Shown: positions 6,356 to 13,026 of the stretch, piece by piece
Layout of the letters: the number at the start of each line of letters is the position of its first letter
Numbering within the stretch: position 1 is the stretch's first letter
NCBI GenBank assembly: GCA_934662525.1
Contig: CAKUKJ010000025.1
Span: forward strand, 1-13,026
From: an uncultured Coriobacteriales bacterium
GTDB lineage: Bacteria > Actinomycetota > Coriobacteriia > Coriobacteriales > UMGS124
DNA: 13,026 bases
Direction: 5' to 3'
Notes under the pieces: model-generated
What the model was told of the DNA's origin: nothing
The model's input: only the letters and a program-made list of their open reading frames with translations
Database searches by the model: none
Made by a program: the position numbers and the translations under genes

Positions 6356-7758
6356 CGCGCCGCCCCTCGCATGAGCTCCTCCACCCAGCCCTGGAAGACC
6401 TCTCCCCGTTGGACGTAGCCCTTGAACTCGTCGAAAGACGAACAGGCAGGCGACAGCAGCACCACGTCGCCGGAGCAGGCCAACTTGCAGGCCGCATCGA
6501 ACGCATCGCGCATCTTGGGAGCAAGGACGAGCTCGCAGCCGGGGCGCTCCCGAACGGCCTGGGCAAGCGCCCCGTGGAAGCGCGCGCCCGCCTCGCCGTA
6601 GCATACGGCGGCCTTGCAGCGCGCGGCCACCGTACCGGCCAGCTCGCCCAAATCGGTTCCCTTGTCATGCCCTCCGAGCAAGACGACGGTGCGGCCCGGG
6701 GCAAACGAGCCGATGGCCTTGATGGTGGCGTCGACGTTCGTGCCCTTGGAATCGTCGTAGAACTCGACGCCGCCCACGCAGCCGCACGGCTCGATGCGAT
6801 GCGCGAGCGGGGCGAAAGCGACGAGCCCCCGCTTGACCGCCTCGGCCTCGGCTCCCATCTCGAGCGCGCAGGCCGCAGCGGCAAGGGCGTTCTGCACGTT
6901 GTGGGCGCCCATGATCTGCATGTCTTCGACACCGCACAGCACATGGTCGCACCCGCGCAGGCGAACGACCAGGTTGCGGCGCCCATCCACCCATGCCGCG
7001 TCGAAGGCGCGCTCGCTGGGCGCGCGTCCCAAAACCGCCACGCGCACGCCGCGCGCAACGAGACGGCCCGCCACTTCGCGACAGGTCTCGTCGTCGCCAA
7101 GGACGGCAAGGTCGTCGGGCGTCATGTTGGAAAACAGTTTTTCCTTGGCCTCGGCATACGCCTGCAGGCTGCCATGCCATTCGACATGGTCGGGCGTGAC
7201 GTTGAGGAGCACGCCCACATGCGGGGCAAGCTCCTTGCTGCTTTCCAACTGGAAGCTCGACAGCTCGGCCACGAAAACCTCGCCCGGCTCGCGGTCTGCC
7301 ACGCAGGCGATCGGCGGCAGGCCGATGTTGCCCACCGTGCGGGCGGCCATGCCCGACGCGCGCATGAGCTCGCAGGCAAGCGTCGTCGTGGTGGTCTTTC
7401 CGTTCGTGCCGGTGATGCCCACCCACTTTTCGGGGCTCACGCGCCAGGCAAGCTCGGGCTCGCTGACAAGCTCGCGGCAATGCTGCGCGCCCCAGCGGTA
7501 GAAATCGCCGATGCAGGGAATGCCTGGGCTCACGACGCCCAGGTCGAACGCGCCGGCAAGCCCTTCGAAACCCTCGACGACACGCACGCCGAGCCCCTCC
7601 AGCTCGCGCGCCTTTGCGCGCTGACCCTCGCCGAGCCGAGGCGCCACGAGCGTCACCGAATCGGGCTTGCCCGGCTCGCGCGCAACAAGGTAGCGCGCCG
7701 CCGCCTCGGTGGAGGCGCCAAGGCCTAGGAGGACGATGTTTCCGGTAGGTTCAAACAT
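6352..7758 (-). CDS. murD: UDP-N-acetylmuramoyl-L-alanine--D-glutamate ligase MurD
   Basis: ATP-dependent cytoplasmic ligase (468 aa) that adds D-Glu to UDP-MurNAc-L-Ala. Seen: an N-terminal nucleotide-sugar fold with IVLLGLGAS (8-16), VVSPGIP (75-81), the P-loop GITGTNGKTTT (114-124), NIGLPPI (144-150), AELSSFQLE (164-172), NVTPDHVEWHGS (186-197; a variant of the usual DHLDRH), GAHNVQNALAA (284-294), YDDSKGTNVDAT (334-345), GGHDKGTDL (362-370) and LSPACSSFDEFKGYVQRG (435-452). The last two are typical of MurD. The frame is open 69 bases further upstream into mraY, but the ATG at 7758 starts the conserved Rossmann strand and has AAGGGAG upstream, so it was chosen. It follows mraY by 25 bases and overlaps ftsW by four. 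Confidence 0.96.
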   Translation of the reverse strand: MFEPTGNIVLLGLGASTEAAARYLVAREPGKPDSVTLVAPRLGEGQRAKARELEGLGVRVVEGFEGLAGAFDLGVVSPGIPCIGDFYRWGAQHCRELVSEPELAWRVSPEKWVGITGTNGKTTTTTLACELMRASGMAARTVGNIGLPPIACVADREPGEVFVAELSSFQLESSKELAPHVGVLLNVTPDHVEWHGSLQAYAEAKEKLFSNMTPDDLAVLGDDETCREVAGRLVARGVRVAVLGRAPSERAFDAAWVDGRRNLVVRLRGCDHVLCGVEDMQIMGAHNVQNALAAAACALEMGAEAEAVKRGLVAFAPLAHRIEPCGCVGGVEFYDDSKGTNVDATIKAIGSFAPGRTVVLLGGHDKGTDLGELAGTVAARCKAAVCYGEAGARFHGALAQAVRERPGCELVLAPKMRDAFDAACKLACSGDVVLLSPACSSFDEFKGYVQRGEVFQGWVEELMRGAAR

Positions 7759-7762
7759 GAGC

Positions 7763-7782
7763 GAATCTCCCTTTTGAAAGGG
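7763..7782 (-). promoter_or_regulatory. murD ribosome binding site within a short inverted repeat
   Basis: On the minus strand the murD Shine-Dalgarno sequence AAGGGAG forms the downstream arm of CCCTTT-CA-AAAGGG (7769-7782). The upstream arm directly follows the mraY stop codon. Pairing would hide part of the ribosome site until a ribosome finishing mraY opens it. The stem is short with a tiny loop, so the effect may be slight or absent; this is inference from the sequence only. Confidence 0.35.
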
Positions 7783-7783
7783 C

Positions 7784-8806
7784 CTAGCCGATGGTTTGGA
7801 AGTAGAGGGCGAACCCCAAGGCGGCACAGGCGGCGGAGATGATCCAGAACCGCGTGACCACCTTCGTCTCCGCCCAGCCCTTCTTCTCGAAGTGATGGTG
7901 CAGGGGCGCCATAAGGAAGACGCGTTTGCCGGTTGTCTTGAAACTGACGACCTGGATGATGACGCTCATGACCTCGACGATGAAGATGCCGCCGATGACG
8001 ATGGAGGCCACCTCACTCTTCGTGAGGACGGCGATAGAGGCAAAGGCCGTGCCCAGCGCAAGGGATCCCGTATCGCCCATGAAGATGGACGCCGGGTAGC
8101 AGTTGAACCACAAAAAGCCGATACAGGCGCCCACGCAGGCGAAGGCGAAGACCGAAAGGCCCAGGTCGCCGCAGGCATAGGCGACCATGCCCATGACGCC
8201 GAGCGTGACCGCGGAGCACCCGCCGCACAGGCCGTCAAGACCGTCGTTGAGATTGACGGCGTTGGAGAAGCCGGCCAGCAGCAGATACACGAAGACGAGG
8301 TAGAGCCAGGGCACCTGCACGCCGGCAATCGTGGTGGTCAACACGCCCAGGTCGATGTCGACGAGGCCGAAGATGCTCACTTTCGGGGAGACCCCCGCAA
8401 CGTTGACGGCAGTGAGCGTGAAGGCGATGACGATGACGGCCTGGCCGATGAGCTTGGCAGAAGGAGTGAGGCCCAGCGAGCGCTTGTGGGCGACGCTCTC
8501 GAAGTCGTCGGCGAAGCCGAGAAGGCCCGTGAGCACCGTGGCGGCAAGCGCGATGACGAGCGGGGCGCTGACAGGCGCGATCACGAGCGTCGTGACGACG
8601 ACGGCCGTGAGTATGATGACGCCGCCCATCGTGGGCGTTCCCTGCTTCTGCAGGTGGCGCTGGGGGCCGTCGGCCCTAATCTGCTGGCCGATCTTGTTGC
8701 GGCGCAGCAGCTTTATCCAGCCGGGCATGAGCACGCACACGATTGCCGCCGCCACAAAGACGGCGATGAAGATCTGAAAGCTTGGATAGTTGCTCGCTAT
8801 GCCCAT
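7784..8806 (-). CDS. mraY: Phospho-N-acetylmuramoyl-pentapeptide-transferase MraY
   Basis: Integral membrane enzyme (340 aa) that attaches phospho-MurNAc-pentapeptide to undecaprenyl phosphate, making lipid I. Seen: about ten hydrophobic segments, GTPTMGG (56-62), the metal-binding FADDFE (98-103; Asp100 and Asp101), SNAVNLNDGLDGL (181-193), WFNCYPASIFMGDTGSLALG (233-252; Asp245), and the cytoplasmic loop PLHHHFEKKGWAETKVVTRFW (301-321). The HHHFE signature separates MraY from WecA/TagO relatives. The ATG at 8806 lies inside murF, giving a 10-base overlap. Its ribosome site (GAGGCGG, ten bases upstream) is mediocre, which suggests coupling to murF translation. Ends 25 bases before murD. Confidence 0.97.
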   Translation of the reverse strand: MGIASNYPSFQIFIAVFVAAAIVCVLMPGWIKLLRRNKIGQQIRADGPQRHLQKQGTPTMGGVIILTAVVVTTLVIAPVSAPLVIALAATVLTGLLGFADDFESVAHKRSLGLTPSAKLIGQAVIVIAFTLTAVNVAGVSPKVSIFGLVDIDLGVLTTTIAGVQVPWLYLVFVYLLLAGFSNAVNLNDGLDGLCGGCSAVTLGVMGMVAYACGDLGLSVFAFACVGACIGFLWFNCYPASIFMGDTGSLALGTAFASIAVLTKSEVASIVIGGIFIVEVMSVIIQVVSFKTTGKRVFLMAPLHHHFEKKGWAETKVVTRFWIISAACAALGFALYFQTIG

Positions 8807-10242
8807 GCTTGGGTCACCGCCTCGACAGTCTTTTCCAACCCCGTGGAGTGCGAGGCCTTGACGAGCACGGCGTCGCCCTCACGCGCAAGTTCCTTCAAAA
8901 CATTGGCCGCCGCAACGGCGTCGGTCACCTCGATCACGTCGTTTTCAGACATGCCCATGAGCAAGGCCGCATGGGCCATCGCCTGAGAGAGGGGGCCCAC
9001 CGCAACGAGCACGTCGACGCCCTTGCCGGCGACGTAGCCGCCCACGGCGGCGTGGACGGTCTGGCTGTCCTCGCCCAGCTCGCCCATGTCGCCCAGGCAG
9101 GCGATGCGGCGGGCGGCCTTCAGGCTGCACAGCACGTCGACCGCACGGCGCATGGAGTCGGCGTTGGCGTTGTAGCAGTCGTTGACCACCGTGACGCCGG
9201 CCGCGCACCGCACGACCTGCTGGCGGTTGCCCTCAAGGCGAAGCCCCGACAGAGCCTCGGAGATGGCCTGCGCGCCCACCCCGAGCAAGTCTCCCATGGC
9301 GGCGGCGGCCAGCGCGTCCGTCACGTTGTGGACGCCGGGCAGGCCCAGGTCGAGCGCCATCTGCGCGCCGCTGGGAAGCGTCGCCGTGCCGTGGGCGCAT
9401 CCCACCTCGTCAACCTCGACGTCGGTACAGCTGGCATCGTCGGATGCGGCCGTGCCGAACGTGAGCGTGCGCACGCCTGCCGGCTTGGCGACGTTGGAGG
9501 CAATCCAGGGCGTGTAATCGTCTTGGCCCCACAGAAGCGCGCAGGGCTCGATGCCCAGAGGGTTCTTCTCCTGCTTGGCCAGGGCGCTCACCAGCTCGGA
9601 CTTGGCGCGGGCGATGTTGAGCCTGCTTCCCAGAAGGCCGATGTGGGCCGTGCCGACGTTGGTGATGATGCCGATGTGCGGCTTGGCCACGCGCGCGATG
9701 GTCTCGATCTCGTGCATGCCGCTCATGCCCATCTCCACCACAAGCGCCTCGGCGTCCTCGGGGCATGCGAGCACCGTGAGCGGGCCTCCGAGCGTGGAGT
9801 TGAGGTTGCCTTGCGTTGCGAACGTCTTGTACTTGGCCGCCAAGACGCGCGCGCACATCTCCTTCGTCGTCGTCTTGCCCGACGACCCCGTGACACCCAC
9901 GACGACGCAGTTGAGCCGAGCGCGCCACCACATGGCGAGTGCCTCCAGCGCCCGCTCGCCAGAAGGCGTCACGAAGACGGCGGCCTTGTTCGCCCGCGCA
10001 TACGCCAGCTCGGCCTGCGTGGGCTCGCGCGTCATGAGCACCGCAGCGGCGCCGGCCTCGATGGCGCGCTTCGCGTAATCGTTGCCGTCGACGCGCTCCC
10101 CCACCAGGCAGATGAAAGCGCAGCCCGGCGTCACCTTGCGTGAGTCGATGGCGACTCCCGCGACGTCGCGGGACTGGTCGGGACAATCTATGATGCGCGC
10201 GCAGGCGATTTGGGCCACCTGCCCCGCAGGAGCATGAAACAT
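8797..10242 (-). CDS. murF: UDP-N-acetylmuramoyl-tripeptide--D-alanyl-D-alanine ligase MurF
   Basis: ATP-dependent cytoplasmic ligase (481 aa) that adds the D-Ala-D-Ala dipeptide, completing the UDP-MurNAc-pentapeptide used by MraY. Seen: GVAIDSRKVTPGCAFICLVGERVDG (29-53), typical of the MurF N-domain, the P-loop GVTGSSGKTTTKEM (116-129), TQGNLNSTLGGPLT (143-156), VEMGMSGMHEIE (169-180), TNVGTAHIGLLGS (194-206), the MurF signature NDCYNANADSM (354-364) and LGDMGELGE (383-391). Near the end, KASHSTGLEK (462-471) departs from the usual KGSR-type motif. The frame is open to 10326 inside ftsI, but the ATG at 10242 has AAAGGAGAGG upstream and begins the aligned protein. The gap to ftsI is 26 bases. 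MurE is not in this window. Confidence 0.96.
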   Translation of the reverse strand: MFHAPAGQVAQIACARIIDCPDQSRDVAGVAIDSRKVTPGCAFICLVGERVDGNDYAKRAIEAGAAAVLMTREPTQAELAYARANKAAVFVTPSGERALEALAMWWRARLNCVVVGVTGSSGKTTTKEMCARVLAAKYKTFATQGNLNSTLGGPLTVLACPEDAEALVVEMGMSGMHEIETIARVAKPHIGIITNVGTAHIGLLGSRLNIARAKSELVSALAKQEKNPLGIEPCALLWGQDDYTPWIASNVAKPAGVRTLTFGTAASDDASCTDVEVDEVGCAHGTATLPSGAQMALDLGLPGVHNVTDALAAAAMGDLLGVGAQAISEALSGLRLEGNRQQVVRCAAGVTVVNDCYNANADSMRRAVDVLCSLKAARRIACLGDMGELGEDSQTVHAAVGGYVAGKGVDVLVAVGPLSQAMAHAALLMGMSENDVIEVTDAVAAANVLKELAREGDAVLVKASHSTGLEKTVEAVTQAWA

Positions 10243-10268
10243 CGCGCCTCTCCTTTCGTGCAGACCGT

Positions 10269-12227
10269 CTAATACGAAGGCGGGATCTGGAGCTTGTCCA
10301 GGGCCTCCTTCATGATGACCGCCCACACAGGGCCGGCCGCCTCAGAGCCCGTGGCGCCGGTCACGTAGTCAATCATGACGTATACAAGCACTTTTGGGTC
10401 GTCCGTGGGGCCGAAGCCGATGAACGACACCGTGTTGGTGTTGGCGAAGTAGCGCCCCGTCGTGTCGTCGACGCGCTCTGCCGTGCCCGTCTTGCCCGAC
10501 AGGCGGTATCCCTCCACCTTGCCGGTCTTGCCATAGCCGTTCTCGATGACCGAATACATCATCTCGGACACCTGGTGGGCCGTGTCGGCCGAAATGGCCC
10601 TGCCCGCCTCGGGATAGCTCTGCTGGGTGCCCCCCACGCTCACGAGGAAGTGGGGCTGCACGAGGATGCCGTCGTTGGCGATGGCGCTGATGGCCCGCGC
10701 CATCTGGATGGGCGGCACGGCGAGCGCCTGGCCGAACGCCATGGACGCCCAGGCGCCGGTGTACTCGCTGTACTCGGGCACGATGCCCACCACCTCGCCG
10801 GGATAGTCGACCCCGGTGAGGCTGCCGATTTTGAAGCGCTGCGTGTAGGTATAGAAGTTCGCCGAGCCCAGGCTTTCGGCGCACTCGACCATGCCGACGT
10901 TGCTCGACCGCTCAAGGACCTCCGTGAGCGTGAGGTCGATGTCGTAGTCGCGCTTGTCGGAGTCTCCGACCCAGTCGTCGCCGACCTGGATGCTGGAAGG
11001 GCAGTAATAGCTCGTCGTGGGCGTGGCTATCCCCAAGTCAATGGCGGCCGAGGCGGTGATGGGTTTGAACGTCGAGCCCGGTTCGTAGGAACCGCTCACG
11101 CAGTTGACGTTGAACGCCTCGGTCGTGGCCGCCGATATGTTGGAGAGGTCGAGGTAGGGCGTGGAGACGCATGCGTATATCTCGCCCGTCTCCGGGTTCA
11201 TGACGATGCACATGCCGGCACGCGCGCCCCAATCGGCGACGGCCTGGGAAATCTGCTCCTGGGCGACGCGCTGGATGTCGAGGTCGATGGAGATGACGAT
11301 GTTCTCGCCGTCCACGGGGTCGATCCTCACGGCCTCGCCGCCCACGATGGGGTCGCCGTCGCGGGAGCGCTCCTGCACAAGGTAGCCGTCAGTGCCGGAC
11401 AGAACGTCGTCGTATTGCAGCTCGAGGCCGGTGATGCCCTTGTTCTCGTCCCCGCCGATGATGCCGATGATGTTTCCCGCGACCTCGCCCTGCGTGTAGA
11501 CGCGCTTCTGCACGTCTTCGTACTCAAAGCCCGAAAGGGACACCAGCCCCGTCTTCTTGCGCTCAAGGTTGGCCGTCTCGAGCGCGGCCTTCAGGTTCGT
11601 CTCAAGCAGCGGGTCGGCGTTCTTGACGAGGTACTCGTATTTGGAGTCGCGCGAACAGATGTCGGCATATGTGCTCGCATCGCCGCCCAGCACCTCAGCG
11701 ATGAGGTTGGCCGTGGCGTTGATGGCGTCGTTTTCCTGCACGACATTGGGATGGATGGCGATATTGACGGCGTCTACCGAGCGGGCCAGGACGTTGCCGT
11801 TGCGGTCGTAGATCGCCCCGCGCCTGTAGGGAAGCGTGTGGTTTGCCGTGCGCTCGGCCGAGGCCTCGGTGGAGATGTCGCCCGTCGCGATTGCCTGCAG
11901 GTAGAAGAGCTTGCCGGCGGTCGCAAGGAACGCCGCGCCCAAAAGGCCGCCCACGACGACCTCGCGCGAATACGGCTTTTCGCGGTACCAGGTGAGAAAG
12001 CGCTCGGCGAGTTGGCCGACCTTGCCGTCGCGGTACTGGCGGCGCGCCGATGGCCGGCCGGCCGTGCGCTCTTGCGCCGCCCGAGGGGACCCGTCCTCGG
12101 CGCCGCCAACCTCTGAGGAGCGGCTCGCAGACCGCCTGTTGCCGGGGACGCGTGGGGTTCTAGCGGGGTCTGCAGAGTCGCGCCCGGAGGAGCTGCGCAC
12201 CCGCGATTCCTCGTCGCGCGCAGACAT
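10269..12227 (-). CDS. ftsI: Septal transpeptidase FtsI (class B penicillin-binding protein)
   Basis: Bitopic membrane transpeptidase (652 aa) that crosslinks septal peptidoglycan as partner of FtsW; beta-lactam target family. Seen: an Arg/Ser-rich cytoplasmic tail (1-88), one membrane segment (about 89-112), a dimerisation/pedestal domain opening with LPYRRGAIYDRNGNVLARS (132-150), then the transpeptidase domain. Its three active-site motifs are intact: SxxK at Ser385-Lys388 (EPGSTFKP), SxN at Ser441-Asn443, and KTG at 579-581 (SGKTGTAE). The protein ends about 70 residues after KTG, so there are no PASTA domains. The ATG at 12227 follows the ftsL stop by two bases but lacks a clear ribosome site. 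A GTG at codon 10 (12200) has GAGGA seven bases upstream and is a real alternative. Position after ftsL supports FtsI rather than a sporulation or elongation PBP. Confidence 0.95.
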   Translation of the reverse strand: MSARDEESRVRSSSGRDSADPARTPRVPGNRRSASRSSEVGGAEDGSPRAAQERTAGRPSARRQYRDGKVGQLAERFLTWYREKPYSREVVVGGLLGAAFLATAGKLFYLQAIATGDISTEASAERTANHTLPYRRGAIYDRNGNVLARSVDAVNIAIHPNVVQENDAINATANLIAEVLGGDASTYADICSRDSKYEYLVKNADPLLETNLKAALETANLERKKTGLVSLSGFEYEDVQKRVYTQGEVAGNIIGIIGGDENKGITGLELQYDDVLSGTDGYLVQERSRDGDPIVGGEAVRIDPVDGENIVISIDLDIQRVAQEQISQAVADWGARAGMCIVMNPETGEIYACVSTPYLDLSNISAATTEAFNVNCVSGSYEPGSTFKPITASAAIDLGIATPTTSYYCPSSIQVGDDWVGDSDKRDYDIDLTLTEVLERSSNVGMVECAESLGSANFYTYTQRFKIGSLTGVDYPGEVVGIVPEYSEYTGAWASMAFGQALAVPPIQMARAISAIANDGILVQPHFLVSVGGTQQSYPEAGRAISADTAHQVSEMMYSVIENGYGKTGKVEGYRLSGKTGTAERVDDTTGRYFANTNTVSFIGFGPTDDPKVLVYVMIDYVTGATGSEAAGPVWAVIMKEALDKLQIPPSY

Positions 12228-12229
12228 GG

Positions 12230-12679
12230 CTACTCGGTCTCTGCGGCCGTATCAGCCGTGCTGGCAGACAAATCCACCTCGGCGCTCTGCTCGGGGTAGG
12301 TCATGCCGTAGACCTGCGTCGCGATAGACCACACGCGGTCTTTGTCGCTGTAGATGGAGTTCTGGACCTCAAGCTCGGAGGCGCTGTAGCGTGCGGCCTC
12401 AAGCTGCGTGTCGAGCTCGGCGTTCTGCGACAGGTAGTCGTAGGCGGCCGAGATGAGGAACACCTTCACGGCGCCGACGAGCAGCATCGCGGCGGCAAAG
12501 GCGACGACGCACTTCGCGGCAGTGATGACGACGGGAGACAACGGCGCACTCGCATGGCGGGACGAGCCGCCCTCGACGACGTTCCAATCGCGGCGGACGC
12601 GCTCACGTTGGGGCGTTGCCTGCTCGGCCACCTCGTAGGCGGCCATGTCGTACGCTGCGTTGTCGTCATATCGTGCCAA
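12230..12679 (-). CDS. ftsL: FtsL-like cell division protein
   Basis: Small bitopic membrane protein (149 aa from the chosen start) of the FtsQ-FtsL-FtsB/DivIC sub-complex that activates FtsWI. Seen: a charged cytoplasmic N-terminus (about 1-48), one membrane segment (about 50-74, ending LLVGAVKVFLI), then a predicted coiled coil with ENAELDTQLEAA-like heptads (QNAELDTQLEAARYSASELE), and an acidic Ser/Ala/Thr tail. Sequence identity in this family is low, so the call rests on size, topology and position between rsmH and ftsI. A GTG at 12688 would give 152 aa, but the only good ribosome site, AGGAGG at 12688-12693, overlaps that GTG. It sits eight bases before a TTG at 12679, which is therefore the likely start. 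ftsI begins two bases after its stop. Confidence 0.82.
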   Translation of the reverse strand: MARYDDNAAYDMAAYEVAEQATPQRERVRRDWNVVEGGSSRHASAPLSPVVITAAKCVVAFAAAMLLVGAVKVFLISAAYDYLSQNAELDTQLEAARYSASELEVQNSIYSDKDRVWSIATQVYGMTYPEQSAEVDLSASTADTAAETE

Positions 12680-12685
12680 CCGTGT

Positions 12686-12694
12686 CACCTCCTC
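12686..12694 (-). promoter_or_regulatory. Shine-Dalgarno sequence that decides the ftsL start
   Basis: The minus strand reads GAGGAGGTG here, a near-perfect match to the anti-Shine-Dalgarno. Its AGGAGG core ends on the first base of an in-frame GTG (12688), which cannot be used with this site. The next in-frame start, TTG at 12679, lies eight bases downstream at ideal spacing. An in-frame stop directly upstream (12695-12697) rules out a longer protein. Confidence 0.7.
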
Positions 12695-12735
12695 ATATCG
12701 TCATGTGCCGACCTCGCGACACAGGGGTTGTGATT

Positions 12736-13026
12736 CTAGACCAACTTGACCGCTGAACGAACCTTGGCAGAGCGAGAGCGCGGATTACGTACAATCTCTT
12801 CGTCTGAAGGGACGCGCGGCTTGCGCTCCTGGAGCTTGAGCACGGGCTTGCAGCCGCACACGCACACCGGAAGCTCCGGAGGGCACGTGCACGTCTGCGT
12901 GAAGGAGCGGAACGTCTCCTTCACTATGCGGTCCTCAAGCGAGTGGTAGCTGATGACGCAGATGCGCCCATCGGGGTTGAGCCAGCGCACGGCGGCGTCC
13001 AAACCCGCCTTGAGGGCGTCCATCTC
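12736..13026 (-). CDS. rsmH: 16S rRNA (cytosine-1402-N4)-methyltransferase RsmH, C-terminal part
   Basis: Only the last 96 codons are in the window; the frame is open through the right edge, so the N-terminus lies outside. RsmH (MraW) is an S-adenosylmethionine-dependent methyltransferase acting on 16S rRNA C1402, and is the usual neighbour upstream of ftsL. Seen: NPDGRICVISYHSLEDRIVKETFR, matching the family core GRLAVISFHSLEDRIVK, a Cys-rich loop (CTCPPELPVCVCGCKP) common in Gram-positive RsmH, and the C-terminal NPRSRSAKVRSAVKL, where family members end with NPRSRSAKLR-type sequence. The Met codon at 13021-13023 is internal and not the start. Its stop lies 56 bases before the ftsL TTG. Confidence 0.95.
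   Translation of the reverse strand, partial: EMDALKAGLDAAVRWLNPDGRICVISYHSLEDRIVKETFRSFTQTCTCPPELPVCVCGCKPVLKLQERKPRVPSDEEIVRNPRSRSAKVRSAVKLV

Noticed and set aside
6356..6604. Upstream extension of the ftsW frame (83 codons inside murD)
   Set aside because: The extension is Arg/Gly/Pro-rich and unlike FtsW. The ATG at 6355 has an ATGA overlap and a ribosome site and begins the conserved protein.
8782..10143. Long open frame on the plus strand (453 codons) antisense to murF
   Set aside because: Same shadow effect of GC-biased codons; no domain or motif and no plausible ribosome site context. MurF explains the region.
13021..13023. Met codon as a start for a separate 95-aa protein
   Set aside because: The frame continues through the window edge and the sequence matches the C-terminal third of RsmH, so this Met is internal.
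1..13026. Mobile element, CRISPR array, tRNA/rRNA or defence-type system
   Set aside because: Coding sequence of a conserved dcw cluster fills nearly all of the window in one direction. The three larger gaps (56-113 bases) show no direct-repeat arrays, transposase fragments or tRNA-like cloverleaf.

Overview
The window is a GC-rich stretch of the division and cell wall (dcw) cluster, read entirely on the minus strand. In transcription order (right to left) it holds the 3' end of rsmH, then ftsL, ftsI (class B penicillin-binding protein), murF, mraY, murD, ftsW, murG, murC, murB and ftsQ. Ten genes are complete. rsmH is cut by the right edge. ftsQ ends 5 bases from the left edge, so whatever follows it (ftsA or ftsZ in many genomes) is not visible.

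The source looks like a Gram-positive bacterium of the Actinomycetota, most likely class Coriobacteriia (Olsenella, Collinsella or Eggerthella relatives). The reasons are the strong GC bias, long Arg/Ser/Pro-rich cytoplasmic tails on the divisome membrane proteins, a GGTAGH-type MurG nucleotide loop, an actinobacterial-style TAGGSS motif in FtsW, and a type II-like murB placed between murC and ftsQ. The class assignment is an inference; no 16S or marker comparison was possible.

Layout: 12736-13026 is the RsmH C-terminus. 12230-12679 is FtsL, whose Shine-Dalgarno sequence points to a TTG start. 10269-12227 is FtsI, followed by MurF (8797-10242), MraY (7784-8806), MurD (6352-7758), FtsW (4949-6355) and MurG (3840-4952). 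MurC is 2340-3743, MurB 1312-2226 and FtsQ 6-1361. Most junctions are overlaps or gaps under 30 bases: two ATGA overlaps (murD/ftsW and ftsW/murG), a 10-base murF/mraY overlap and a 50-base murB/ftsQ overlap. This fits a single translationally coupled operon. Three larger gaps exist: rsmH-ftsL (56 bases), murG-murC (96 bases) and murC-murB (113 bases). The last two contain GC-rich inverted repeats.

The genes form one pathway. MurB completes UDP-MurNAc; MurC, MurD and MurF add L-Ala, D-Glu and D-Ala-D-Ala; MraY and MurG make lipid I and lipid II; FtsW polymerises glycan and FtsI crosslinks it at the septum. FtsQ and FtsL (normally with a DivIC/FtsB partner, not seen here) form the regulatory sub-complex. 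I found no mobile element, CRISPR array, tRNA, rRNA or undescribed defence-type system. The points worth a second look are the unusual C-terminal extension of FtsQ, the 15-bp hairpin between murC and murB, the murB/ftsQ overlap, and uncertain starts of ftsL and ftsI.
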